A stretch of DNA of 64,000 nt from Channallabes apus (lineage: Eukaryota; Chordata; Actinopteri; Siluriformes; Clariidae): assembly GCA_030522415.1 (NCBI GenBank), contig CM060109.1, positions 459,001 through 523,000 on the forward strand. The letters run 5' to 3'. Below, in pieces: positions 10,071 to 21,824 of the stretch. A program made the position numbers and the translations under genes. The notes beneath the pieces are model-generated. The model had not been told where the DNA came from. It did no database searches and worked only from the letters and a program-made list of their open reading frames with translations. Position 1 is the first letter of the stretch, and each line of letters opens with the position of its first letter.

Positions 10071-10143
10071 GGGGAATTAGCTCAAGTGGTAGAGCGCTCG
10101 CTTAGCATGCGAGAGGTAGCGGGATCGATGCCCGCATTCTCCA
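10071..10143 (+). tRNA. trnaa-agc: tRNA-Ala(AGC)
   Basis: Intact, G51 form, in a 1370-bp unit. Confidence 0.97.
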
Positions 10144-10283
10144 GTGTCTCCACACTAGCGGAGACTGAGGCCTGACTATTTTTTTTAGGCCTGAGTCGCT
10201 TATAGCTCTCCGCCATAGCAACAACAAAATTCGAGCAGTTCAGAAGCAACAAGTTTCTTGCACACATTGAAAACCTTTTGGAG

Positions 10284-10357
10284 TGGCCCGTACGGGGATT
10301 GAACCCGCGACCTTGGCGTTATTAGCACCACGCTCTAACCAGCTGAGCTAACCGGCC
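10284..10357 (-). tRNA. trnai-aau: tRNA-Ile(AAT)
   Basis: Majority sequence; the last tRNA-Ile before the first SINE-bearing unit. Confidence 0.96.
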
Positions 10358-11293
10358 AAGACAGTAAACGACTGGCTTTTCTCAGATCCTCCATCTGTTA
10401 AGGAACATCACCTAGTCCAGTGTTTTCACAAGGGAATAAAAATCCCACCAACGTTAATATAAGTCCTCTATGAACTAGCCTAGAAGTAATTGACCTTACC
10501 TGCTGGTGGTTCTGATCATGTTGTCTAGAATCCCACGTACAGTCATTGAATAACCCCTCAGCATAAGGATCCAATGTACTTTAGATAGATGTCATGAACA
10601 CAAATTTTTAAAACCACCTCCTCATATTTTGACACACTGTCATTAAAATTCCAAAGTCAGCTCCACAAGTTCAACATGTATGTGCCATGCTATAAGCTCC
10701 TGAGCATACCTACTGCTTCTGTTACACATGGGGAGGGTTAAAATCCAGACATCTGCTCTGTGAGACCACTAATAAGCAACCTTTAAACAACTGTACTAAC
10801 TCAACAGACAATCATCAAAATTGTTCATATCAAGTTGTTCTAAGCAAGTAATCAGAAGGAAAACAATTTTCCTTAACGGTGCTCAGCACAAAGAAATCAT
10901 AGGCCATGACCCAGGTTTGGAACCTAGGGAACTTCAACTGCCGTAAGCGTTGAAAAACCATGCTTGACTCATGAACAGCATAAAAATAATACAACCCAGA
11001 CATCCAATGGGAGACTAGGGACCTCCAGGTCCGGAGACTAGGGACCGTCAACTGTCTTATGGGTTGAAGTAACATGCTTGTCTTTTCATGTACACATGGC
11101 AGGTCCAAATCCAAGCATCGTCTCTGAGAGACCACTATTAATCAACATTTAACCAACAGTTGTAACTCAACAACCAATCATCAAATTGCTGCATCTAAAG
11201 AGGGAGTTGAAGGGCATGCAGTAAGATGAGATCGTTTGTTGGACTGAAATTTGATTGAACACGTATTCATAATCTTAAACTTGGGGATGAAAG

Positions 11294-11552
11294 AAGAAGA
11301 AGAAGAATATTCAATTATTGTCACATGTACTTTTTACAGTACAGCGAAATTTCTTCTTCGCATATCCCAATTAGGAAACTGGGGTCAGAGCGCAGGGTCA
11401 GCCAGCTTACAGCACCCCTGGAGCAGATAGGGTTAAGGGCCTTGCTCAAGGGCTCAACAGTGGCAACTTGCCGATGCTGGGGTTCGAACCCCCGACCTTC
11501 CGATCAGTAACCCAGAAACCCACAGCCTTAACCGATTGAGCCACCACTGCCC
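11294..11552 (-). mobile_element. tRNA-derived SINE (copy 1)
   Basis: A 259-bp element absent from other units interrupts the spacer after GATGAAAG. Read on the - strand it starts with a tRNA-like head (A-box-like TGGCTCAATCGG at 11532-11543, B box at 11481-11491), followed by a body containing GAGCAAGGCCCTTAACCC, a block seen in fish tRNA-derived SINEs, and a tail of TTC repeats. GAAAG flanks both sides (11289-11293 and 11568-11572) as a possible short target duplication, with 15 extra bases (11553-11567) between the element and the right copy. It encodes no protein and would depend on LINE machinery. I cannot assign the family firmly. Confidence 0.88.
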
Positions 11553-11720
11553 TAGTCGCATCACTGCGAAAGTCGCATCATCCGCTCAGCATAATGAAAT
11601 CATAGCCCGTGGCTCCAGGTCCGGAGACTAGCGACCTTCAATTGACTTAAGAGTTGAAAAAAATGCTTGTCTCATGCACAGCATAAAAAAATAATACAAC
11701 TTTAGCATCTAGTATGCTAA

Positions 11721-11793
11721 GGGGAATTAGCTCAAGTGGTAGAGCGCTCGCTTAGCATGCGAGAGGTAGCGGGATCGATGCCCGCATTCTCCA
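11721..11793 (+). tRNA. trnaa-agc: tRNA-Ala(AGC), SINE unit
   Basis: Intact, G51 form. It lies 168 bp from the SINE head and is divergent to it. No tRNA-Ile follows: at 11919/11920 the sequence jumps from CACACATTG to TCATTAAAA, removing about 370 bp including tRNA-Ile. Confidence 0.97.
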
Positions 11794-12720
11794 GTGTCTC
11801 CACACTAGCGGAGACTGAGGCCTGACTATTTTTTTTAGGCCTGAGTCGCTTATAGCTCTCCGCCATAGCAACAACAAAATTCGAGCAGTTCAGAAGCAAC
11901 AAGTTTCTTGCACACATTGTCATTAAAATTCCAAAGTCAGCTCCACAAGTTCAACATGTATGTGCCATGCTATAAGCTCCTGAGCATACCTACTGCTTCT
12001 GTTACACATGGGGAGGGTTAAAATCCAGACATCTGCTCTGTGAGACCACTAATAAGCAACCTTTAAACAACTGTACTAACTCAACAGACAATCATCAAAA
12101 TTGTTCATATCAAGTTGTTCTAAGCAAGTAATCAGAAGGAAAACAATTTTCCTTAACGGTGCTCAGCACAAAGAAATCATAGGCCATGACCCAGGTTTGG
12201 AACCTAGGGAACTTCAACTGCCGTAAGCGTTGAAAAACCATGCTTGACTCATGAACAGCATAAAAATAATACAACCCAGACATCCAATGGGAGACTAGGG
12301 ACCTCCAGGTCCGGAGACTAGGGACCGTCAACTGTCTTATGGGTTGAAGTAACATGCTTGTCTTTTCATGTACACATGGCAGGTCCAAATCCAAGCATCG
12401 TCTCTGAGAGACCACTATTAATCAACATTTAACCAACAGTTGTAACTCAACAACCAATCATCAAATTGCTGCATCTAAAGAGGGAGTTGAAGGGCATGCA
12501 GTAAGATGAGATCGTTTGTTGGACTGAAATTTGATTGAACACGTATTCATAATCTTAAACTTGTGGATGAAAGTCGCATCATCCGCTCAGCATAATGAAA
12601 TCATAGCCCGTGGCTCCAGGTCCGGAGACTAGCGACCTTCAATTGACTTAAGAGTTGAAAAAATGCTTGTCTCATGCACAGCATTAAAAAATAATACAAC
12701 TTTAGCATCCAGTATGCTAA

Positions 12721-12793
12721 GGGGAATTAGCTCAAGTGGTAGAGCGCTCGCTTAGCATGCGAGAGGTAGCAGGATCGATGCCCGCATTCTCCA
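12721..12793 (+). tRNA. trnaa-agc: tRNA-Ala(AGC), A51 variant
   Basis: Full length, but G51 is A, giving an A51:C63 mismatch in the middle of the T stem. The anticodon arm and G3:U70 are intact. The upstream inverted repeat has CCAGT in place of CTAGT in its spacer. Function is plausible but less certain than for G51 copies. Confidence 0.9.
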
Positions 12794-12933
12794 GTGTCTC
12801 CACACTAGCGGAGACTGAGGCCTGACTGTTTTTTTTAAGCCTGAGTCGCTTATAGCTCTCCGCCATAGCAACAACAAAATTCGAGCAGTTCAGAAGCAAC
12901 AAGTTTCTTGCACACATTGAAAACCTTTTGGAG

Positions 12934-13007
12934 TGGCCCGTACGGGGATTGAACCCGCGACCTTGGCGTTATTAGCACCACGCTCTAACCAGCTGAGCTA
13001 ACCGGCC
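12934..13007 (-). tRNA. trnai-aau: tRNA-Ile(AAT)
   Basis: Majority sequence, 1370-bp unit, between two SINE-bearing units. Confidence 0.96.
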
Positions 13008-13943
13008 AAGACAGTAAACGACTGGCTTTTCTCAGATCCTCCATCTGTTAAGGAACATCACCTAGTCCAGTGTTTTCACAAGGGAATAAAAATCCCACCA
13101 ACGTTAATATAAGTCCTCTATGAACTAGCCTAGAAGTAATTGACCTTACCTGCTGGTGGTTCTGATCATGTTGTCTAGAATCCCACGTACAGTCATTGAA
13201 TAACCCCTCAGCATAAGGATCCAATGTACTTTAGATAGATGTCATGAACACAAATTTTTAAAACCACCTCCTCATATTTTGACACACTGTCATTAAAATT
13301 CCAAAGTCAGCTCCACAAGTTCAACATGTATGTGCCATGCTATAAGCTCCTGAGCATACCTACTGCTTCTGTTACACATGGGGAGGGTTAAAATCCAGAC
13401 ATCTGCTCTGTGAGACCACTAATAAGCAACCTTTAAACAACTGTACTAACTCAACAGACAATCATCAAAATTGTTCATATCAAGTTGTTCTAAGCAAGTA
13501 ATCAGAAGGAAAACAATTTTCCTTAACGGTGCTCAGCACAAAGAAATCATAGGCCATGACCCAGGTTTGGAACCTAGGGAACTTCAACTGCCGTAAGCGT
13601 TGAAAAACCATGCTTGACTCATGAACAGCATAAAAATAATACAACCCAGACATCCAATGGGAGACTAGGGACCTCCAGGTCCGGAGACTAGGGACCGTCA
13701 ACTGTCTTATGGGTTGAAGTAACATGCTTGTCTTTTCATGTACACATGGCAGGTCCAAATCCAAGCATCGTCTCTGAGAGACCACTATTAATCAACATTT
13801 AACCAACAGTTGTAACTCAACAACCAATCATCAAATTGCTGCATCTAAAGAGGGAGTTGAAGGGCATGCAGTAAGATGAGATCGTTTGTTGGACTGAAAT
13901 TTGATTGAACACGTATTCATAATCTTAAACTTGGGGATGAAAG

Positions 13944-14202
13944 AAGAAGAAGAAGAATATTCAATTATTGTCACATGTACTTTTTACAGTACAGCGAAAT
14001 TTCTTCTTCGCATATCCCAATTAGGAAACTGGGGTCAGAGCGCAGGGTCAGCCAGCTTACAGCGCCCCTGGAGCAGATAGGGTTAAGGGCCTTGCTCAAG
14101 GGCTCAACAGTGGCAACTTGCCGATGCTGGGGTTCGAACCCCCGACCTTCCGATCAGTAACCCAGAAACCCACAGCCTTAACCGATTGAGCCACCACTGC
14201 CC
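13944..14202 (-). mobile_element. tRNA-derived SINE (copy 2)
   Basis: Same insertion point, length, filler and flanks as copy 1, so it spread by unit duplication. It has G where copy 1 has A (CAGCGCCCC versus CAGCACCCC), a variant shared with copies 4 and 5. Confidence 0.88.
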
Positions 14203-14370
14203 TAGTCGCATCACTGCGAAAGTCGCATCATCCGCTCAGCATAATGAAATCATAGCCCGTGGCTCCAGGTCCGGAGACTAGCGACCTTCAATTGACTTAA
14301 GAGTTGAAAAAAATGCTTGTCTCATGCACAGCATAAAAAAATAATACAACTTTAGCATCTAGTATGCTAA

Positions 14371-14443
14371 GGGGAATTAGCTCAAGTGGTAGAGCGCTCG
14401 CTTAGCATGCGAGAGGTAGCGGGATCGATGCCCGCATTCTCCA
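14371..14443 (+). tRNA. trnaa-agc: tRNA-Ala(AGC), SINE unit
   Basis: Intact, G51 form; tRNA-Ile is deleted by the same junction (14569/14570 region). Confidence 0.97.
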
Positions 14444-15370
14444 GTGTCTCCACACTAGCGGAGACTGAGGCCTGACTATTTTTTTTAGGCCTGAGTCGCT
14501 TATAGCTCTCCGCCATAGCAACAACAAAATTCGAGCAGTTCAGAAGCAACAAGTTTCTTGCACACATTGTCATTAAAATTCCAAAGTCAGCTCCACAAGT
14601 TCAACATGTATGTGCCATGCTATAAGCTCCTGAGCATACCTACTGCTTCTGTTACACATGGGGAGGGTTAAAATCCAGACATCTGCTCTGTGAGACCACT
14701 AATAAGCAACCTTTAAACAACTGTACTAACTCAACAGACAATCATCAAAATTGTTCATATCAAGTTGTTCTAAGCAAGTAATCAGAAGGAAAACAATTTT
14801 CCTTAACGGTGCTCAGCACAAAGAAATCATAGGCCATGACCCAGGTTTGGAACCTAGGGAACTTCAACTGCCGTAAGCGTTGAAAAACCATGCTTGACTC
14901 ATGAACAGCATAAAAATAATACAACCCAGACATCCAATGGGAGACTAGGGACCTCCAGGTCCGGAGACTAGGGACCGTCAACTGTCTTATGGGTTGAAGT
15001 AACATGCTTGTCTTTTCATGTACACATGGCAGGTCCAAATCCAAGCATCGTCTCTGAGAGACCACTATTAATCAACATTTAACCAACAGTTGTAACTCAA
15101 CAACCAATCATCAAATTGCTGCATCTAAAGAGGGAGTTGAAGGGCATGCAGTAAGATGAGATCGTTTGTTGGACTGAAATTTGATTGAACACGTATTCAT
15201 AATCTTAAACTTGTGGATGAAAGTCGCATCATCCGCTCAGCATAATGAAATCATAGCCCGTGGCTCCAGGTCCGGAGACTAGCGACCTTCAATTGACTTA
15301 AGAGTTGAAAAAATGCTTGTCTCATGCACAGCATTAAAAAATAATACAACTTTAGCATCTAGTATGCTAA

Positions 15371-15428
15371 GGGGAATTAGCTCAAGTGGTAGAGCGAGAG
15401 GTAGCAGGATCGATGCCCGCATTCTCCA
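15371..15428 (+). pseudogene. tRNA-Ala lacking the anticodon arm (58 nt)
   Basis: Fifteen nucleotides, tRNA positions 27-41, are missing, removing the anticodon and nearly all of its stem. The deletion lies between two GCG words, which suggests slippage or microhomology repair. The acceptor stem with G3:U70, D arm, T arm, A73 and both promoter boxes remain, so Pol III could still transcribe a 58-nt RNA with a trailer. T stem carries A51:C63. It cannot decode. The following T-run has 9 T. Confidence 0.93.
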
Positions 15429-15569
15429 GTGTCTCCACACTAGCGGAGACTGAGGCCTGACTATTTTTTTTTAGGCCTGAGTCGCTTATAGCTCTCCGCC
15501 ATAGCAACAACAAAATTCGAGCAGTTCAGAAGCAACAAGTTTCTTGCACACATTGAAAACCTTTTGGAG

Positions 15570-15643
15570 TGGCCCGTACGGGGATTGAACCCGCGACCTT
15601 GGCGTTATTAGCACCACGCTCTAACCAGCTGAGCTAACCAGCC
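15570..15643 (-). tRNA. trnai-aau: tRNA-Ile(AAT), T4 variant
   Basis: C4 is T, turning acceptor pair C4:G70 into U:G next to the G5:G69 mismatch. The acceptor stem is weakened; charging is uncertain. Confidence 0.9.
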
Positions 15644-16726
15644 AAGACAGTAAACGACTGGCTTTTCTCAGATCCTCCATCTGTTAAGGAACATCACCTA
15701 GTCCAGTGTTTTCACAAGGGAATAAAAATCCCACCAACGTTAATATAAGTCCTCTATGAACTAGCCTAGAAGTAATTGACCTTACCTGCTGGTGGTTCTG
15801 ATCATGTTGTCTAGAATCCCACGTACAGTCATTGAATAACCCCTCAGCATAAGGATCCAATGTACTTTAGATAGATGTCATGAACACAAATTTTTAAAAC
15901 CACCTCCTCATATTTTGACACACTGTCATTAAAATTCCAAAGTCAGCTCCACAAGTTCAACATGTATGTGCCATGCTATAAGCTCCTGAGCATACCTACT
16001 GCTTCTGTTACACATGGGGAGGGTTAAAATCCAGACATCTGCTCTGTGAGACCACTAATAAGCAACCTTTAAACAACTGTACTAACTCAACAGACAATCA
16101 TCAAAATTGTTCATATCAAGTTGTTCTAAGCAAGTAATCAGAAGGAAAACAATTTTCCTTAACGGTGCTCAGCACAAAGAAATCATAGGCCATGACCCAG
16201 GTTTGGAACCTAGGGAACTTCAACTGCCGTAAGCGTTGAAAAACCATGCTTGACTCATGAACAGCATAAAAATAATACAACCCAGACATCCAATGGGAGA
16301 CTAGGGACCTCCAGGTCCGGAGACTAGGGACCGTCAACTGTCTTATGGGTTGAAGTAACATGCTTGTCTTTTCATGTACACATGGCAGGTCCAAATCCAA
16401 GCATCGTCTCTGAGAGACCACTATTAATCAACATTTAACCAACAGTTGTAACTCAACAACCAATCATCAAATTGCTGCATCTAAAGAGGGAGTTGAAGGG
16501 CATGCAGTAAGATGAGATCGTTTGTTGGACTGAAATTTGATTGAACACGTATTCATGATCTTAAACTTGTGGATGAAAGTCGCATCATCCGCTCAGCATA
16601 ATGAAATCATAGCCCGTGGCTCCAGGTCCGGAGACTAGCGACCTTCAATTGACTTAAGAGTTGAAAAAATGCTTGTCTCATGCACAGCATTAAAAAATAA
16701 TACAACTTTAGCATCTAGTATGCTAA

Positions 16727-16784
16727 GGGGAATTAGCTCAAGTGGTAGAGCGAGAGGTAGCAGGATCGATGCCCGCATTCTCCA
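16727..16784 (+). pseudogene. tRNA-Ala lacking the anticodon arm
   Basis: Same 15-nt deletion and A51; 8-T run downstream. Neighbouring tRNA-Ile at 16925 is intact. Confidence 0.93.
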
Positions 16785-16924
16785 GTGTCTCCACACTAGC
16801 GGAGACTGAGGCCTGACTATTTTTTTTAGGCCTGAGTCGCTTATAGCTCTCCGCCATAGCAACAACAAAATTCGAGCAGTTCAGAAGCAACAAGTTTCTT
16901 GCACACATTGAAAACCTTTTGGAG

Positions 16925-16998
16925 TGGCCCGTACGGGGATTGAACCCGCGACCTTGGCGTTATTAGCACCACGCTCTAACCAGCTGAGCTAACCGGCC
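16925..16998 (-). tRNA. trnai-aau: tRNA-Ile(AAT)
   Basis: Majority sequence in a 1355-bp unit. Confidence 0.96.
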
Positions 16999-17934
16999 AA
17001 GACAGTAAACGACTGGCTTTTCTCAGATCCTCCATCTGTTAAGGAACATCACCTAGTCCAGTGTTTTCACAAGGGAATAAAAATCCCACCAACGTTAATA
17101 TAAGTCCTCTATGAACTAGCCTAGAAGTAATTGACCTTACCTGCTGGTGGTTCTGATCATGTTGTCTAGAATCCCACGTACAGTCATTGAATAACCCCTC
17201 AGCATAAGGATCCAATGTACTTTAGATAGATGTCATGAACACAAATTTTTAAAACCACCTCCTCATATTTTGACACACTGTCATTAAAATTCCAAAGTCA
17301 GCTCCACAAGTTCAACATGTATGTGCCATGCTATAAGCTCCTGAGCATACCTACTGCTTCTGTTACACATGGGGAGGGTTAAAATCCAGACATCTGCTCT
17401 GTGAGACCACTAATAAGCAACCTTTAAACAACTGTACTAACTCAACAGACAATCATCAAAATTGTTCATATCAAGTTGTTCTAAGCAAGTAATCAGAAGG
17501 AAAACAATTTTCCTTAACGGTGCTCAGCACAAAGAAATCATAGGCCATGACCCAGGTTTGGAACCTAGGGAACTTCAACTGCCGTAAGCGTTGAAAAACC
17601 ATGCTTGACTCATGAACAGCATAAAAATAATACAACCCAGACATCCAATGGGAGACTAGGGACCTCCAGGTCCGGAGACTAGGGACCGTCAACTGTCTTA
17701 TGGGTTGAAGTAACATGCTTGTCTTTTCATGTACACATGGCAGGTCCAAATCCAAGCATCGTCTCTGAGAGACCACTATTAATCAACATTTAACCAACAG
17801 TTGTAACTCAACAACCAATCATCAAATTGCTGCATCTAAAGAGGGAGTTGAAGGGCATGCAGTAAGATGAGATCGTTTGTTGGACTGAAATTTGATTGAA
17901 CACGTATTCATAATCTTAAACTTGGGGATGAAAG

Positions 17935-18193
17935 AAGAAGAAGAAGAATATTCAATTATTGTCACATGTACTTTTTACAGTACAGCGAAATTTCTTCTTC
18001 GCATATCCCAATTAGGAAACTGGGGTCAGAGCGCAGGGTCAGCCAGCTTACAGCACCCCTGGAGCAGATAGGGTTAAGGGCCTTGCTCAAGGGCTCAACA
18101 GTGGCAACTTGCCGATGCTGGGGTTCGAACCCCCGACCTTCCGATCAGTAACCCAGAAACCCACAGCCTTAACCGATTGAGCCACCACTGCCC
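17935..18193 (-). mobile_element. tRNA-derived SINE (copy 3)
   Basis: Same site and flanks as copy 1, with the A variant (CAGCACCCC) shared only with copy 1. Confidence 0.88.
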
Positions 18194-18361
18194 TAGTCGC
18201 ATCACTGCGAAAGTCGCATCATCCGCTCAGCATAATGAAATCATAGCCCGTGGCTCCAGGTCCGGAGACTAGCGACCTTCAATTGACTTAAGAGTTGAAA
18301 AAAATGCTTGTCTCATGCACAGCATAAAAAAATAATACAACTTTAGCATCTAGTATGCTAA

Positions 18362-18434
18362 GGGGAATTAGCTCAAGTGGTAGAGCGCTCGCTTAGCATG
18401 CGAGAGGTAGCGGGATCGATGCCCGCATTCTCCA
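18362..18434 (+). tRNA. trnaa-agc: tRNA-Ala(AGC), SINE unit
   Basis: Intact, G51 form; no tRNA-Ile in this unit. Confidence 0.97.
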
Positions 18435-19361
18435 GTGTCTCCACACTAGCGGAGACTGAGGCCTGACTATTTTTTTTAGGCCTGAGTCGCTTATAGCTCT
18501 CCGCCATAGCAACAACAAAATTCGAGCAGTTCAGAAGCAACAAGTTTCTTGCACACATTGTCATTAAAATTCCAAAGTCAGCTCCACAAGTTCAACATGT
18601 ATGTGCCATGCTATAAGCTCCTGAGCATACCTACTGCTTCTGTTACACATGGGGAGGGTTAAAATCCAGACATCTGCTCTGTGAGACCACTAATAAGCAA
18701 CCTTTAAACAACTGTACTAACTCAACAGACAATCATCAAAATTGTTCATATCAAGTTGTTCTAAGCAAGTAATCAGAAGGAAAACAATTTTCCTTAACGG
18801 TGCTCAGCACAAAGAAATCATAGGCCATGACCCAGGTTTGGAACCTAGGGAACTTCAACTGCCGTAAGCGTTGAAAAACCATGCTTGACTCATGAACAGC
18901 ATAAAAATAATACAACCCAGACATCCAATGGGAGACTAGGGACCTCCAGGTCCGGAGACTAGGGACCGTCAACTGTCTTATGGGTTGAAGTAACATGCTT
19001 GTCTTTTCATGTACACATGGCAGGTCCAAATCCAAGCATCGTCTCTGAGAGACCACTATTAATCAACATTTAACCAACAGTTGTAACTCAACAACCAATC
19101 ATCAAATTGCTGCATCTAAAGAGGGAGTTGAAGGGCATGCAGTAAGATGAGATCGTTTGTTGGACTGAAATTTGATTGAACACGTATTCATAATCTTAAA
19201 CTTGTGGATGAAAGTCGCATCATCCGCTCAGCATAATGAAATCATAGCCCGTGGCTCCAGGTCCGGAGACTAGCGACCTTCAATTGACTTAAGAGTTGAA
19301 AAAATGCTTGTCTCATGCACAGCATTAAAAAATAATACAACTTTAGCATCTAGTATGCTAA

Positions 19362-19434
19362 GGGGAATTAGCTCAAGTGGTAGAGCGCTCGCTTAGCATG
19401 CGAGAGGTAGCAGGATCGATGCCCGCATTCTCCA
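19362..19434 (+). tRNA. trnaa-agc: tRNA-Ala(AGC), A51 variant
   Basis: Full length with the A51:C63 T-stem mismatch. Its 3' flank (CTGTTTTTTTTAAGCC) matches the copy at 12721. Confidence 0.9.
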
Positions 19435-19574
19435 GTGTCTCCACACTAGCGGAGACTGAGGCCTGACTGTTTTTTTTAAGCCTGAGTCGCTTATAGCTCT
19501 CCGCCATAGCAACAACAAAATTCGAGCAGTTCAGAAGCAACAAGTTTCTTGCACACATTGAAAACCTTTTGGAG

Positions 19575-19648
19575 TGGCCCGTACGGGGATTGAACCCGCG
19601 ACCTTGGCGTTATTAGCACCACGCTCTAACCAGCTGAGCTAACCGGCC
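19575..19648 (-). tRNA. trnai-aau: tRNA-Ile(AAT)
   Basis: Majority sequence. Confidence 0.96.
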
Positions 19649-20024
19649 AAGACAGTAAACGACTGGCTTTTCTCAGATCCTCCATCTGTTAAGGAACATC
19701 ACCTAGTCCAGTGTTTTCACAAGGGAATAAAAATCCCACCAACGTTAATATAAGTCCTCTATGAACTAGCCTAGAAGTAATTGACCTTACCTGCTGGTGG
19801 TTCTGATCATGTTGTCTAGAATCCCACGTACAGTCATTGAATAACCCCTCAGCATAAGGATCCAATGTACTTTAGATAGATGTCATGAACACAAATTTTT
19901 AAAACCACCTCCTCATATTTTGACACACTGTCATTAAAATTCCAAAGTCAGCTCCACAAGTTCAACATGTATGTGCCATGCTATAAGCTCCTGAGCATAC
20001 CTACTGCTTCTGTTACACATGGGG

Positions 20025-20050
20025 AGGGTTAAAAAGGGCATGCAGTAAGA
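20025..20050. other. 474-bp spacer deletion junction
   Basis: GGGTTAAAA joins directly to AGGGCATGCAG. The intervening 474 bp of spacer seen in all other units are gone, leaving an 806-bp SINE-bearing unit, the only one without the 101-codon frame. Confidence 0.9.
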
Positions 20051-20117
20051 TGAGATCGTTTGTTGGACTGAAATTTGATTGAACACGTATTCATAATCTT
20101 AAACTTGGGGATGAAAG

Positions 20118-20376
20118 AAGAAGAAGAAGAATATTCAATTATTGTCACATGTACTTTTTACAGTACAGCGAAATTTCTTCTTCGCATATCCCAATTAGGA
20201 AACTGGGGTCAGAGCGCAGGGTCAGCCAGCTTACAGCGCCCCTGGAGCAGATAGGGTTAAGGGCCTTGCTCAAGGGCTCAACAGTGGCAACTTGCCGATG
20301 CTGGGGTTCGAACCCCCGACCTTCCGATCAGTAACCCAGAAACCCACAGCCTTAACCGATTGAGCCACCACTGCCC
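20118..20376 (-). mobile_element. tRNA-derived SINE (copy 4)
   Basis: Same site as the other copies, G variant. The unit also carries the 474-bp deletion and a shortened flank before tRNA-Ala (TTGTACAGC instead of TTGTCTCATGCACAGC, 7 bp less). Confidence 0.88.
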
Positions 20377-20537
20377 TAGTCGCATCACTGCGAAAGTCGC
20401 ATCATCCGCTCAGCATAATGAAATCATAGCCCGTGGCTCCAGGTCCGGAGACTAGCGACCTTCAATTGACTTAAGAGTTGAAAAAAATGCTTGTACAGCA
20501 TAAAAAAATAATACAACTTTAGCATCTAGTATGCTAA

Positions 20538-20610
20538 GGGGAATTAGCTCAAGTGGTAGAGCGCTCGCTTAGCATGCGAGAGGTAGCGGGATCGATGCCC
20601 GCATTCTCCA
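20538..20610 (+). tRNA. trnaa-agc: tRNA-Ala(AGC), SINE unit
   Basis: Intact, G51 form. Downstream GTTCAAAAGC (usually GTTCAGAAGC) is shared with the SINE unit at 27268. Confidence 0.97.
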
Positions 20611-21537
20611 GTGTCTCCACACTAGCGGAGACTGAGGCCTGACTATTTTTTTTAGGCCTGAGTCGCTTATAGCTCTCCGCCATAGCAACAACAAAATTCG
20701 AGCAGTTCAAAAGCAACAAGTTTCTTGCACACATTGTCATTAAAATTCCAAAGTCAGCTCCACAAGTTCAACATGTATGTGCCATGCTATAAGCTCCTGA
20801 GCATACCTACTGCTTCTGTTACACATGGGGAGGGTTAAAATCCAGACATCTGCTCTGTGAGACCACTAATAAGCAACCTTTAAACAACTGTACTAACTCA
20901 ACAGACAATCATCAAAATTGTTCATATCAAGTTGTTCTAAGCAAGTAATCAGAAGGAAAACAATTTTCCTTAACGGTGCTCAGCACAAAGAAATCATAGG
21001 CCATGACCCAGGTTTGGAACCTAGGGAACTTCAACTGCCGTAAGCGTTGAAAAACCATGCTTGACTCATGAACAGCATAAAAATAATACAACCCAGACAT
21101 CCAATGGGAGACTAGGGACCTCCAGGTCCGGAGACTAGGGACCGTCAACTGTCTTATGGGTTGAAGTAACATGCTTGTCTTTTCATGTACACATGGCAGG
21201 TCCAAATCCAAGCATCGTCTCTGAGAGACCACTATTAATCAACATTTAACCAACAGTTGTAACTCAACAACCAATCATCAAATTGCTGCATCTAAAGAGG
21301 GAGTTGAAGGGCATGCAGTAAGATGAGATCGTTTGTTGGACTGAAATTTGATTGAACACGTATTCATAATCTTAAACTTGTGGATGAAAGTCGCATCATC
21401 CGCTCAGCATAATGAAATCATAGCCCGTGGCTCCAGGTCCGGAGACTAGCGACCTTCAATTGACTTAAGAGTTGAAAAAATGCTTGTCTCATGCACAGCA
21501 TTAAAAAATAATACAACTTTAGCATCTAGTATGCTAA

Positions 21538-21610
21538 GGGGAATTAGCTCAAGTGGTAGAGCGCTCGCTTAGCATGCGAGAGGTAGCAGGATCGATGCCC
21601 GCATTCTCCA
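21538..21610 (+). tRNA. trnaa-agc: tRNA-Ala(AGC), A51 variant
   Basis: Full length, A51:C63 mismatch, otherwise intact. Apart from the missing 15 nt its context matches that of truncated copies, making it the type from which they likely arose. Confidence 0.9.
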
Positions 21611-21750
21611 GTGTCTCCACACTAGCGGAGACTGAGGCCTGACTATTTTTTTTAGGCCTGAGTCGCTTATAGCTCTCCGCCATAGCAACAACAAAATTCG
21701 AGCAGTTCAGAAGCAACAAGTTTCTTGCACACATTGAAAACCTTTTGGAG

Positions 21751-21824
21751 TGGCCCGTACGGGGATTGAACCCGCGACCTTGGCGTTATTAGCACCACGC
21801 TCTAACCAGCTGAGCTAACCGGCC
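21751..21824 (-). tRNA. trnai-aau: tRNA-Ile(AAT)
   Basis: Majority sequence. Confidence 0.96.

Larger units (their letters stand above)
5376..10829. repeat. Dimeric higher-order repeat, 2 x 2727 bp
   Basis: Units of 1357 and 1370 bp alternate twice (5376, 6733, 8103, 9460). The 1357-bp form lacks 13 bp just right of the tRNA-Ala terminator and has T63 in tRNA-Ala. Shared private variants show that the pair was duplicated as a block. Boundaries are arbitrary, set at a fixed spacer point. Confidence 0.85.
14760..18750. repeat. Three-unit block: truncated, truncated, SINE
   Basis: Two units with anticodon-armless tRNA-Ala followed by a SINE unit span 3991 bp. The same order recurs at 23667-27656 (3990 bp), suggesting a larger duplicated block. 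Confidence 0.7.

Noticed and set aside
11325..11510. 61-codon open frame on the + strand within the SINE
   Set aside because: It is antisense to a non-coding tRNA-derived element.
11460..11552. A third functional tRNA gene on the - strand
   Set aside because: The tRNA-like stretch has good A and B boxes but does not close a cloverleaf (no matching acceptor strand after the T arm) and continues into a SINE body and tail.
16635..16868. 77-codon open frame on the - strand in truncated units
   Set aside because: It exists only because the 15-nt in-frame loss joins reading frames over the tRNA-Ala remnant; no independent sign of coding.
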